Position numbers and translations under genes: made by a program. Shown piece by piece: positions 28,231-38,367 of a DNA stretch of 64,000 bases; position 1 is the first letter of the stretch, and every line of letters starts with the position of its first letter. Location of the stretch: contig NZ_JAGGLI010000013.1 of the NCBI RefSeq assembly GCF_017874355.1, positions 17,861 through 81,860 of the forward strand, read 5' to 3'. Below the pieces are notes generated by a model that ran no database searches, was not told the DNA's origin, and saw only the letters and a list, made by a program, of their open reading frames with translations. The DNA comes from Acetoanaerobium pronyense (lineage in GTDB: Bacteria > Bacillota > Clostridia > Peptostreptococcales > Filifactoraceae).

Positions 28231-29262
28231 ATGCTGAATTTGAGAACAAAAGATTTTTATTTCGATTTACCAGAAGAGTTGATTGCTCAAGTGCCTTTAG
28301 AGAACAGAGATGAATCTAGACTAATGATGCTAAATAAAAAAACTGGAGAAATATCTCACAATAATTTTAAAGATATATTAAATTTATTATCTGAAAATGA
28401 TGTTTTAGTGCTTAATAATACTAGAGTAATTCCAGCAAGACTTATTGGAACAAAATTTGCAACTGATGGAAAAGTAGAGGCTTTGCTTTTAAATAGATTA
28501 TCTATTGATACATGGGAAGCTTTAACAAAGCCAGCAAAAAGATTAAAACTTGGAACTAAAATATCCTTTGGTGAGGGTTTATTAGAAGGAGAAGTTGTTG
28601 ATGTATTAGAAGAAGGAAAAAGAGTTATAAAGTTCAAATTTGAAGGAGTATTTGAAGAAATTTTGGATAAACTAGGAAAAATGCCTTTACCTCCATATAT
28701 AACTTATCAGCTTGAAGACAAAGAGAGGTATCAAACTGTATACTCAAAAATAAGTGGTTCAGCTGCAGCTCCTACTGCTGGCCTTCATTTTACTGAAGAG
28801 CTTATGGAAAATCTTAAGAATAAAGGTGTTCAAATTGAGTATGTAACCCTTCATGTAGGTTTAGGAACCTTTAGACCCGTAATGACAGATGATATAAAAG
28901 AACATAATATGCATAAAGAATATTTTGCGATAGATGATGATACATTTATGCGGTTAAATGCTTCAAAAAAACAAGGGAAAAGAATAGTATGTGTAGGTAC
29001 TACTAGTGTACGAACTCTTGAATCAGCCTCTGAAAACGGTTATATAGTTCATAAATCAGGGTGGACTGATATTTTTATATACCCTCCATATGATTTTAAA
29101 TTCGTAGACTCTATAATCACTAATTTTCATTTGCCAGAATCTACTTTAATTATGATGATAAGTGCTTTTGCAGGAAAAGAGAATGTTTTAAACGCTTACA
29201 AAAGTGCTATTGCTGAAAAATATAGATTTTTTAGCTTTGGCGATGCCATGTATATTTTTTAG
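28231..29262 (+). CDS. queA: S-adenosylmethionine:tRNA ribosyltransferase-isomerase QueA
   Basis: The 343-aa enzyme has [27 protein letters not shown] and [17 protein letters not shown]. It transfers ribose from SAM to preQ1 at tRNA position 34 to make epoxyqueuosine. ATG 28231 lies very close to AGGAAAGG; an in-frame TTG at 28240 would have better spacing and gives an N-terminus ([17 protein letters not shown]) closer to E. coli QueA, so the start is uncertain by three codons. tgt follows directly. Confidence 0.95.
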   Translation: MLNLRTKDFYFDLPEELIAQVPLENRDESRLMMLNKKTGEISHNNFKDILNLLSENDVLVLNNTRVIPARLIGTKFATDGKVEALLLNRLSIDTWEALTKPAKRLKLGTKISFGEGLLEGEVVDVLEEGKRVIKFKFEGVFEEILDKLGKMPLPPYITYQLEDKERYQTVYSKISGSAAAPTAGLHFTEELMENLKNKGVQIEYVTLHVGLGTFRPVMTDDIKEHNMHKEYFAIDDDTFMRLNASKKQGKRIVCVGTTSVRTLESASENGYIVHKSGWTDIFIYPPYDFKFVDSIITNFHLPESTLIMMISAFAGKENVLNAYKSAIAEKYRFFSFGDAMYIF

Positions 29263-30402
<1,140 letters not shown>

Positions 30403-30477
30403 AATTATAGAAGAAATATAAAAAATAAGTTATTATAATAATTGTATAAAAATCGCCCTTAGTAGGAGGTGAATAAA

Positions 30478-30744
30478 ATGAACCCTCAGCAATTAAGTGG
30501 ACTGCTCGTACCTTTAGTATTTGTTGTAATATTTTATTTTCTACTTATTAGACCTCAGCAAAAAAGAGAAAAAGCTCTAAAAAATATGCGCGAAAGTCTA
30601 AAAGTTGGAAATGAAGTGGTTACAATTGGAGGGATTGTTGGAAAAATAATCAAAATCAATGAAGAATCAGTTACTGTCGAAATAGGGGCAGATAAGACAA
30701 AAATAGTTTTTGAGAAATGGGGTATTGCAAAAGTAAAACCCTAA
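30478..30744 (+). CDS. yajC: Preprotein translocase subunit YajC
   Basis: ATG 30478 is preferred because AGGAGG at 30464-30469 overlaps the alternative GTG. The 88-aa protein has one N-terminal membrane helix (LLVPLVFVVIFYFLLIRPQQK) and the YajC domain (LKVGNEVVTIGGIVGKI). It associates with SecDF-SecYEG. A hairpin terminator follows, but secD resumes within 700 bases. Confidence 0.93.
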   Translation: MNPQQLSGLLVPLVFVVIFYFLLIRPQQKREKALKNMRESLKVGNEVVTIGGIVGKIIKINEESVTVEIGADKTKIVFEKWGIAKVKP

Positions 30745-30752
30745 AACATAAG

Positions 30753-30796
30753 TCTTCCACTTATTTTATTCCTTAAAAAGGTGGAAGATTTTTTTT
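30753..30796 (+). terminator. Terminator after yajC
   Basis: TCTTCCAC and GTGGAAGA pair across a 20-base loop and are followed by a run of eight Ts. The loop is large, so it may allow partial read-through to secDF. Confidence 0.65.
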
Positions 30797-30861
30797 GGAC
30801 ATATAGAAGTTATTATTATATAATCGTAGATGCAAATCTAATAGAGAAAGAGGAGATTGCT

Positions 30862-31362
30862 GTGATAAAAGATTATAAAGGAAATAGTCCAGATATATCA
30901 AATTGTTGTTTTTTAGCTGGAAATGCAGATGTGATAGGAAACGTCTATATTGGAGAAAAAAGCAGTATTTGGTATGGAACTATATTAAGAGCTGATGAAG
31001 GAAGTATTACTATAGGAAAAGGGAGTAATATACAAGATCTATGTATTGTCCATGTTGACAAAGATTATCCTGTGGTTGTTGGAGATAATGTTACAGTGGG
31101 ACATAGAGTTATTCTCCATGGCGCTGAGATATCTGACAATGTCATTGTAGGTATGGGCAGCATAATAATGGATGGTGCTAAGATTGGCAAAAATTCTATT
31201 ATTGGAGCTGGATCTTTAATTCCTCAAGGCAAAGAATTTCCAGAAGGTGTTCTTATATTAGGGAGTCCTGGAAAAGTTATAAGAAATCTTTCTGAAGAAG
31301 AAATTGAAGGTATAAAAAAATCAGCTGAGCATTATACAGAGCTGGCTGAAAATCATAAATAG
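30862..31362 (+). CDS. Gamma-carbonic-anhydrase-like left-handed beta-helix protein
   Basis: Start is GTG 30862 after AGAGGAG; an open frame upstream runs through the yajC terminator and should not be used. The 166-aa protein is built of hexapeptide repeats (IGEKSSIWYGTILRADEGSI and following) with three His placed like the zinc ligands of gamma-carbonic anhydrases (CIVHVDKDYP, GHRVILHG). It may act as carbonic anhydrase or as a non-catalytic relative. It sits inside the yajC-secD interval. Confidence 0.88.
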   Translation: MIKDYKGNSPDISNCCFLAGNADVIGNVYIGEKSSIWYGTILRADEGSITIGKGSNIQDLCIVHVDKDYPVVVGDNVTVGHRVILHGAEISDNVIVGMGSIIMDGAKIGKNSIIGAGSLIPQGKEFPEGVLILGSPGKVIRNLSEEEIEGIKKSAEHYTELAENHK

Positions 31363-31378
31363 CTAGGAGGAAATTTAT

Positions 31379-32623
31379 ATGCAAAGTAAAAATCGGATAT
31401 TATTAGTATGTAGTGTTATAGTAATTCTTTTAAGTGGCTTTATAGCTATAAATGGATTAAATATAGGCGGAGCATCTATATCACCTGCTGGAACGAATAT
31501 AAAGCAAGGACTTGATTTAAGAGGTGGAGTCTTTGTAGTATATGAAGCACAATCTTCAGCTACTGGAGATGAAATGGATAGAATTATAAGCCAAACAATT
31601 GAGGTTTTTAGAAGAAGAGTAGATGGAATGGGTCTAACTGAACCTATAATTGTTAGAGAAGGAGAAAAAAGGATAAGAATCGAACTACCAGGGGTAGAGG
31701 ATTCCGAGCAGGCTATAAGTACTATAGGGAAGACAGCTCAGCTTCAGTTTATTATGCCTGACGGTGAAGTAGTTGTTTCTGGTGCAGAAGTATCTAAAGC
31801 AGAGGTAATGATAGACAACAGAAATAACCAGCCTTTCATCTCCTTAGAGTTTAATGCAGAAGGAAGCAGAAAGTTTGCCGAAGCCACTAGAAAATTAGCT
31901 CCTACAAGTGAGCCTTTATTTATAGTTTTAGATGACGAGGTAATTTCAAGTCCTATAGTAAATGAAGAAATTCCTAACGGAAAAGCTCAAATAACAGGAC
32001 AATTTACAGTTGAAGGAGCTTCAGAACTTGCTGGACTTATCAGAGCAGGAGCATTGCCAGTGGATTTTGAAGAGGTTCAAAGCTCAACAATCACGGCAAC
32101 TCTTGGAGAGACAGCTTTAGAAAAAAGTATTCAGGGAGCTATAATAGGAATATTATTAGTTATGCTTTTTATGATTATTTATTATAGACTTCCAGGACTT
32201 GTTGCTGTTTTATCTCTTATGGCATATATGATTATTTTTACATATACCTATATATTGATGAATGCAACATTAACACTGCCTGGAATAGCTGCATTAATAC
32301 TATCTGTTGGTATGGCAGTTGATGCAAATGTAATTATTTTCGAAAGAATAAAAGAGGAATTAAGTTTTGGAAAATCAGTTAGAGTATCTATAGATTCTGG
32401 TTTTGACAAAGCTATGTCAACTATTTTAGACTCTCAAGTAACTACTTTTATTGCTGGAATTGTACTTTATAATTTTGGAACTGGACCAATTAGAGGGTTT
32501 GCTATTACATTAATGATTGGACTTGTAGTATCCATGCTTACAGCAATAGTAATAACCAGATTTCTCCTTAAAATCACAGTTGGAGCAATGAATCTTAAAA
32601 ATACCAAATATTTTGGAGTATAG
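31379..32623 (+). CDS. secD: Protein translocase subunit SecD
   Basis: The 414-aa protein has the first membrane helix, the periplasm-type P1 domain beginning KQGLDLRGGVFVVYEA, and six helices in total with the conserved LSVGMAVDANVIIFERIKEE. SecDF pulls exported proteins using the ion gradient. The protein is shorter than proteobacterial SecD, as usual in Firmicutes. RBS AGGAGG. Confidence 0.96.
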   Translation: MQSKNRILLVCSVIVILLSGFIAINGLNIGGASISPAGTNIKQGLDLRGGVFVVYEAQSSATGDEMDRIISQTIEVFRRRVDGMGLTEPIIVREGEKRIRIELPGVEDSEQAISTIGKTAQLQFIMPDGEVVVSGAEVSKAEVMIDNRNNQPFISLEFNAEGSRKFAEATRKLAPTSEPLFIVLDDEVISSPIVNEEIPNGKAQITGQFTVEGASELAGLIRAGALPVDFEEVQSSTITATLGETALEKSIQGAIIGILLVMLFMIIYYRLPGLVAVLSLMAYMIIFTYTYILMNATLTLPGIAALILSVGMAVDANVIIFERIKEELSFGKSVRVSIDSGFDKAMSTILDSQVTTFIAGIVLYNFGTGPIRGFAITLMIGLVVSMLTAIVITRFLLKITVGAMNLKNTKYFGV

Positions 32624-32633
32624 GGGGAGAATC

Positions 32634-33497
32634 ATGAAAATAATAGAAAATAAAAAAGTATTTTTTGCAATTTCTTTAGTAATTATTATTGTAGGTCTAT
32701 CTCTTGCTGCAATAAGAGGATTTAACTATGGTATAGACTTTACAGGTGGTACTGTAATTCAGATTGAAATGGATGAATATATTCCAACTGAAGAAATAAG
32801 AGAGATTGTAGATGGTTATGATTCTAGTGCTACAATCAATCATATCGGTAATCAAAGGGAAATCATCCAGATTAGAACTACTGAAAGCTTTAATAACGAA
32901 ACACGAGTGAGTTTATATAACGAATTCAAAGAAAAGTATAACCTTGATGATGCTGATAGACTTAGCTCTGGTCAATATGGACCCCAAATAGGTGCTGAGA
33001 TAAGAAATAAAGCAGTTATTTCTATAATAATAGCTACAATAGGGATGCTTCTTTACATAACTTTTAGATTTCAGTTTTCCTATGGAATTTCAGCAATTGT
33101 TGCCTTGATTCACGACGTTCTTATAGTATTGGCTGTATATTCTATATTTAGAATCCCTGTAAACAGTCCGTTTGTTGCTGCTATGCTAACTGTGGTTGGT
33201 TATTCAATAAACGATACTATCGTAGTTTTTGATAGAATAAGGGAAAATCTAAAAACAGCAAAGAGAAGTGCTTTTGCTGAAACTGCAGAGTTATCTATAA
33301 AACAAACTATTAGAAGATCCTTAAATACATCTTTTACAACTATACTTGCTATCACTGCACTTTATATACTTGGAGTAGATTCAATTAAAGAGTTTACACT
33401 GCCGCTTATTGCAGGTATATTAACAGGAACTTATTCTTCAATTTTTATAGCTAGTCCTGTTTGGGTTTTAATAAAGAGTAAAAAGGGCAATATATAA
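32634..33497 (+). CDS. secF: Protein translocase subunit SecF
   Basis: ATG 32634 follows GGGGGAG; an in-frame TTG upstream is inside secD and less likely. The 287-aa protein has FNYGIDFTGGTVIQIEM and the SecF helix motif VVGYSINDTIVVFDRIREN. It partners SecD. Its stop codon lies in the loop of the terminator hairpin. Confidence 0.96.
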   Translation: MKIIENKKVFFAISLVIIIVGLSLAAIRGFNYGIDFTGGTVIQIEMDEYIPTEEIREIVDGYDSSATINHIGNQREIIQIRTTESFNNETRVSLYNEFKEKYNLDDADRLSSGQYGPQIGAEIRNKAVISIIIATIGMLLYITFRFQFSYGISAIVALIHDVLIVLAVYSIFRIPVNSPFVAAMLTVVGYSINDTIVVFDRIRENLKTAKRSAFAETAELSIKQTIRRSLNTSFTTILAITALYILGVDSIKEFTLPLIAGILTGTYSSIFIASPVWVLIKSKKGNI

Positions 33498-33517
33498 ATA
33501 TTGCCCTTTTCTTTTTT
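33481..33517 (+). terminator. Terminator overlapping the secF stop codon
   Basis: A perfect 13-bp stem, AAAAGGGCAATAT and its complement, has a 4-base loop containing the secF stop codon, and is followed by CTTTTTT. The last five sense codons of secF are inside the left arm. Confidence 0.9.
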
Positions 33518-33558
33518 ATTGGAAAAAGGAAAACTATGTTAGTTGAGGAGGAGTTTTC

Positions 33559-35238
33559 TTGAAATTTCCAACATATAAACCTAAGTACAGATATTTAAAA
33601 AGATATAAAGAAATCATACAAGTTTTTGCAAAATACGGATTTACATTTTTAGCCGAAAAATTAAATGTAGACGGAATAGTAGGAAAAATATCTGGTGCTT
33701 CAAACAAAGATATATTAAACATGTCTGTTAATGAGAGAATAAAAAATGTTCTTGAAGAATTAGGAGTTACTTTTATTAAGCTCGGTCAAATACTTTCTAC
33801 AAGAATAGACATCATAGATATAGATTTAGCAGAAGAACTCTCAAAACTACAGGACAATGTAAAGTGTTTTTCTTTTGATGAGGCTAGGGAAATTTTTGAA
33901 GAAGAAATTGGATTATCACTTTCAGAAGTGTTTTATAGCTTCAATGAAGTTCCAATAGCTTCCGCTTCTATAGGTCAGGTTTATGAAGGAATATTAAGGT
34001 CTGGGGAAAAAGTCATAATAAAAATTCAAAAACCAAATATAGAAGAAGTTATAAAAACAGATATCGAGATATTAAAAGGAATTGCTAAATTATTGGATGA
34101 TAATTTCAAAGATATAGGGATAAATCTCTCTGAAATAGCAGATGAATTTTCCACACAGCTTTTACGGGAGCTGGATTATACATTTGAAGGGCGAAACTGT
34201 GAAAAATTTCGTGAAATTTATATAAGTAATAAAGATATATATATACCAAGCGTAAACTGGGAATTTACAAGTGATAAAGTTCTAATGCTTGAACAAATAA
34301 ATGGTATCAAAATATCTGATTTGAAAGTTCTAACAAAGCCACATTATGATAAAAAAAAGATTGCAAAACTATGGATAAAAACTTATATGGAACAAATATT
34401 TATAAATGGATTTTTCCATGGTGATCCTCACCCTGGGAATATATTTGTCTTAGAAAGAGATCGAATTGCGTTTATTGATTTTGGAATAGTTGGTATCTTG
34501 GACAGATTGACATTAGACTTTGTAACAGAGATTTTTCTAGCCTCCATTGATAGAGATGTAGAAAAAATAATAACAAATCTTTTGGAAATGGATGCTATAT
34601 CTAGAGATACAGATATGCGAAAAGTAAGGGAAGACTTAACTTATTATATACATTATTACTATTCCATATCCCTAAACCAGATGAATATTTCAGAAATGCT
34701 CACCGAATTTCTAAAATTTGCAAGAGCTAACAAACTCAAGCTTCCATCTCAATTCTCTATTTTAATCAAAGCATTAATCACACTTGAGGGTGGAGTAAGA
34801 AAGTTGGATTCTGAGTTTTCTCTTTCAGAGGTTTTAAAAGAATTTTCAAAAGAATATTATAAAAATAAGATAAATCCTCAAAAGTTACTTTTAGAGTCTA
34901 GGAGGCTTACAGAAAGTCTTTTCTCGGATCTAAAGGTAATTCCAAGACAGCTCAGAGTACTTTTAAGAAATCTTGAAAAAAATAATATAAAAATGTCCAT
35001 AGATGATATTTCATTTATGAATTTAGAAAAATCAGTAAATCACATGACTAATTTAATATCAATGAGCTTGATTATTTCAGCGCTCTTAATGGGATCATCT
35101 CTTGTAATCACTACAAAAATTGAGCCTACTATTTGGGGATATCCTGTCCTCGGGATTTTGGGATATCTAATAGCTATAGTAATGGGACTTGCTCTTATCA
35201 TTTCTATAGTATTAAATCCAACAAAATATAAAAGGTGA
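33559..35238 (+). CDS. ABC1/UbiB family atypical kinase
   Basis: The 559-aa protein has the KxGQ motif (VTFIKLGQILSTR, about residue 75), an AASIGQVYEG-like nucleotide-loop (ASASIGQVYEG), the catalytic HGDPHPGNIFV and FIDFGIVG metal segment, and two C-terminal membrane helices. Aerobic relatives support ubiquinone synthesis; in anaerobes lacking ubiquinone the role is unknown, with membrane-lipid or isoprenoid handling suggested for the family. TTG start after GGAGGAG. recJ follows after 3 bases. Confidence 0.9.
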   Translation: MKFPTYKPKYRYLKRYKEIIQVFAKYGFTFLAEKLNVDGIVGKISGASNKDILNMSVNERIKNVLEELGVTFIKLGQILSTRIDIIDIDLAEELSKLQDNVKCFSFDEAREIFEEEIGLSLSEVFYSFNEVPIASASIGQVYEGILRSGEKVIIKIQKPNIEEVIKTDIEILKGIAKLLDDNFKDIGINLSEIADEFSTQLLRELDYTFEGRNCEKFREIYISNKDIYIPSVNWEFTSDKVLMLEQINGIKISDLKVLTKPHYDKKKIAKLWIKTYMEQIFINGFFHGDPHPGNIFVLERDRIAFIDFGIVGILDRLTLDFVTEIFLASIDRDVEKIITNLLEMDAISRDTDMRKVREDLTYYIHYYYSISLNQMNISEMLTEFLKFARANKLKLPSQFSILIKALITLEGGVRKLDSEFSLSEVLKEFSKEYYKNKINPQKLLLESRRLTESLFSDLKVIPRQLRVLLRNLEKNNIKMSIDDISFMNLEKSVNHMTNLISMSLIISALLMGSSLVITTKIEPTIWGYPVLGILGYLIAIVMGLALIISIVLNPTKYKR

Positions 35239-35241
35239 GTT

Positions 35242-37587
35242 ATGATAAAAAAAAAGTGGATAATAAAAAATAATAATAAAACATCTATAATTGAAAAATT
35301 ATTGGAAAACAGAAATATTTCAGTAAAAGAAAAAGATCTTTTTTTAAACGCAAATATAGAAAACCTTTATGATCCTTATTTAATGAAGGATTTACTTTTA
35401 GCAGTTGAGAGAATATTAAGTGCAATTGAAAACCAAGAAAAGATTTGTATATATGGCGATTATGATGTCGATGGAATTTCATCTGTATCTATTTTAAAAC
35501 TTGCTTTTTTAAAAATAGGATACAATGTAGATTACTATATTCCTAAAAGAGTTGAGGAAGGTTATGGACTCAATGAGGAAGCCCTTATGGATATCAAGAA
35601 AAATGGTGTTAGCTTAGTAATAACAGTTGACTGTGGAATAACCTCTATAGAAGAAACCGACTTTGCAAACTCAATTGGTATAGACATGATAATTACAGAC
35701 CATCATGAGTGCAAGGATATATTACCTAAAGCTATTGCAATAATTAATCCTAAACAAAAAGAGTGCACATATCCCTATCCAAATTTATGTGGAGCTGGAA
35801 TAGCTCTTAAGCTATCAGAAGGATTACTGTATAAACGTGGGATATATGATATAAATGAGCTTATTGAAATAGCATCCATTGCTACAATTGCAGATATTGT
35901 AGAACTTAAAGGTGAAAACCGTATTATAGTAAAAAAGGGGCTTGAAAAGTTAAAAAAACCAGTGAACCTAGGAATAAAAGCTTTGATATCTACATCTGGT
36001 CTAAATTTTAATAATATAAGCTCAACTGAAATTGCTTTTCTTTTGGCTCCTAGGATAAATTCTAGCGGAAGAATGGGAGATGCTGATCTTGGTGTAAGCC
36101 TCTTTTTATCTGAAAGTTATTCAAACGCCTTAGAAACCTCTAAAAAACTGGAAGCCTTAAATAAAAGAAGACAGGAAATAGAACATACAATTTATGAAGA
36201 GGCCCTAGAAATTATTAAAGAGAAAGAAAAAAATTCTACCATTTTAGTCGCTTACTCTGAAAATTGGCATAGCGGAGTTATTGGAATTGTAGCCTCAAAG
36301 ATAACAGAAAAATATAATAAACCAACCTTCATAATAGCAATAGAAGATAATAATATTGGAAAAGGTTCTGGTAGAAGTATTGAGGGTTTTAATTTATTTG
36401 ATGCCCTTGGTGGTGTGAGCTATTTGTTAGAAAAATATGGTGGTCATGAACAAGCTGCTGGGATTACAATAAATATGGATAATATACAAGCCTTTGAAAA
36501 TGAAATTAACTCTTTGGGGGACTTTCGTATAGATAATACTATGCTTGAGCCTAAAATATTTATTGATAGTGTGGTTGATAAAGACTCTTTAAATCTAGAT
36601 ATTTTAAATCAAATATCTCAGCTAGAGCCTTTTGGTATGGGAAATTCAAAACCTGTTTTTTCAATATCTGAAGTGAAGCTTAATGATGTAAAATTAATAG
36701 GTAAGGGTCAGAAGCATTTTAAGGGATATATAGAGAGTTCAATAGAGACTATTTGTTTCAATAAACCAGAGCTTTACGAAAAAATAAATTTTAATAACCC
36801 TATAGATTTGGTATTCGAAATGGGACTAAATGATTATCAAGGCAAAAATAACCTTCAGCTTTTTGTTAAGGATATTAAAGAAAGTTTCGAAAAATATAGA
36901 GTGTGGGATTCGTATCAACATAGATTAAAAACATTAAGAGAAAATGATTCTGAAAGATTCATTCCTCTAAATGAAACTATATCTTGTAAAAATATTCATG
37001 GTGAATCAAATGAATTTTATATGTTGCTTGATGGTAATGAAAAAACAGGAGTGTTTGTATATGATTATGAAGTATATACCGAATTAATTAGAAACTTGTT
37101 TTATAGAAATATTAATTTCTCTTTAGATCATAGCTCAAATAATTATAAAATAGATATTATACTTATGCCAAATATTGATAAAATAGACCTTTGCATATAT
37201 AATAATATTATTCTGGATGTCTCTATTAAGAAAATTTCAGAAAAACTTATAGAAACTTATTTTGAAAATATATATCTATATAATAATTATGAAAACAAAG
37301 ATGTCTCTTTAAAAAATATCCCTTCAAGAGATACTATAGCAAATCTATATAAATTAGTAAAAAAACATTCAAATATTTATACAAGCATAGAGTTATTAAC
37401 TAAGAGCTTGAAGACGAATCATATTTCACTTCTAAACAGTCTAGAAATTCTCAAAGAAATAGATTTAATAGAATATGATTTAATTAAAGAACATGTAAAA
37501 ATATCATTTAATCAACCTGATTCTAATCAAAGATTCGATTTATCTCAAACTAAAACAATGAGATTTTTGAATAAAATTTTTAATTAA
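35242..37587 (+). CDS. recJ: Single-stranded-DNA exonuclease RecJ
   Basis: The 781-aa protein has the DHH phosphoesterase core (IYGDYDVDGISSVS, VITVDCGI, ITDHHECKD) and the DHHA1 domain with KYGGHEQAAGI. RecJ degrades ssDNA 5'-3' in recombination and mismatch repair. Beyond about residue 560 there is an AT-rich extension of some 200 residues that ends in a winged-helix-like segment, common in Firmicute RecJ. It precedes apt and relA as in Bacillus. Confidence 0.95.
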   Translation: MIKKKWIIKNNNKTSIIEKLLENRNISVKEKDLFLNANIENLYDPYLMKDLLLAVERILSAIENQEKICIYGDYDVDGISSVSILKLAFLKIGYNVDYYIPKRVEEGYGLNEEALMDIKKNGVSLVITVDCGITSIEETDFANSIGIDMIITDHHECKDILPKAIAIINPKQKECTYPYPNLCGAGIALKLSEGLLYKRGIYDINELIEIASIATIADIVELKGENRIIVKKGLEKLKKPVNLGIKALISTSGLNFNNISSTEIAFLLAPRINSSGRMGDADLGVSLFLSESYSNALETSKKLEALNKRRQEIEHTIYEEALEIIKEKEKNSTILVAYSENWHSGVIGIVASKITEKYNKPTFIIAIEDNNIGKGSGRSIEGFNLFDALGGVSYLLEKYGGHEQAAGITINMDNIQAFENEINSLGDFRIDNTMLEPKIFIDSVVDKDSLNLDILNQISQLEPFGMGNSKPVFSISEVKLNDVKLIGKGQKHFKGYIESSIETICFNKPELYEKINFNNPIDLVFEMGLNDYQGKNNLQLFVKDIKESFEKYRVWDSYQHRLKTLRENDSERFIPLNETISCKNIHGESNEFYMLLDGNEKTGVFVYDYEVYTELIRNLFYRNINFSLDHSSNNYKIDIILMPNIDKIDLCIYNNIILDVSIKKISEKLIETYFENIYLYNNYENKDVSLKNIPSRDTIANLYKLVKKHSNIYTSIELLTKSLKTNHISLLNSLEILKEIDLIEYDLIKEHVKISFNQPDSNQRFDLSQTKTMRFLNKIFN

Positions 37588-37629
37588 AAATAATGTAGAG
37601 AGCTTTATCTCACATGAGGAGGATAATTA

Positions 37630-38142
37630 ATGGATTTAAAATCTAAAATAAGAGAGATTGAAAATTTCCCGAAAGAAGGTATCAGCTTTAAAGATATAAC
37701 TACTCTTTTAAAGGATAGAAATGCCTTTTCATACGCTGTAAATAAGATAGTGGATGATTTAAAAGACAAGGAGATCGACTATGTAGTAGGCCCAGAAGCT
37801 AGAGGCTTCTTAATGGGAGCTGCTGTAGCATATGCTTTAGGTGTAGGCTTTATACCAGTTAGAAAGCCTGGAAAGCTTCCAAGCAAAACTACAAGACTTG
37901 ACTATGAGCTTGAATATGGAACTGACTCATTAGAAATACATTCTGATGCAATAAGCCAGGGAGATAAAATTGCTATAGTGGATGACTTGCTTGCAACAGG
38001 TGGAACGGTAAGAGCTGTAGCTGAGCTAATTGAATCTCTTGGAGGAGAAATTGCTGCAATGGAATTTTTAATTGAACTTGAAGATCTTAACGGAAGAGAT
38101 AAACTTGACGGGTATCATATAAACTCTTTGGTTAATTACTAA
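37630..38142 (+). CDS. apt: Adenine phosphoribosyltransferase
   Basis: The 170-aa enzyme shows the PRPP loop [14 protein letters not shown] and [20 protein letters not shown]. It converts adenine to AMP. recJ-apt-relA is a conserved Firmicute order. A terminator follows. Confidence 0.97.
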   Translation: MDLKSKIREIENFPKEGISFKDITTLLKDRNAFSYAVNKIVDDLKDKEIDYVVGPEARGFLMGAAVAYALGVGFIPVRKPGKLPSKTTRLDYELEYGTDSLEIHSDAISQGDKIAIVDDLLATGGTVRAVAELIESLGGEIAAMEFLIELEDLNGRDKLDGYHINSLVNY

Positions 38143-38220
38143 TTTTTATACGTATAAATATATCTTATAAATAAAGATTCAATCTTGTTGTGTTAACAAT
38201 AAGTCAATGTAATCTCCACA

Positions 38221-38252
38221 AAAAATAGTTGGCTTTAGCCGACTATTTTTTA
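38221..38252 (+). terminator. Terminator after apt
   Basis: AAAAATAGTTGGC pairs with GCCGACTATTTTT (13 bp, one G-T wobble) around a 4-base loop, with a T-run at the end. Confidence 0.88.
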
Positions 38253-38266
38253 TAAAATATTTAATT

Positions 38267-38319
38267 GAGCAATAATAAATCTCAATTTTTCATCTAAAAG
38301 TTGTGATTTATTATTGCTC
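38267..38319 (+). other. Long near-perfect hairpin in the relA upstream region
   Basis: A 15-bp perfect outer stem (left arm GAGCAATAATAAATC) continues after one T/T mismatch into an 8-bp inner stem with a 5-base loop CATCT, so about 23 bp pair in 53 bases. It lies 15 bases after the apt terminator and 48 before the relA start, followed by TTATAAGACTTTTTT. It could be a second terminator, an attenuator of relA or a small RNA. Confidence 0.6.
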
Positions 38320-38367
38320 TTATAAGACTTTTTTATTCTCCCAAAACTGAAAACGCAGGTGATTATT

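Noticed and set aside
30781..30861. N-terminal extension of the carbonic-anhydrase-like protein
   Set aside because: It would translate through the yajC terminator stem and T-run; GTG 30862 has a proper ribosome site.
38143..38367. Riboswitch or T-box before relA
   Set aside because: The structures are two simple hairpins with no T-box, specifier or known riboswitch core motif.
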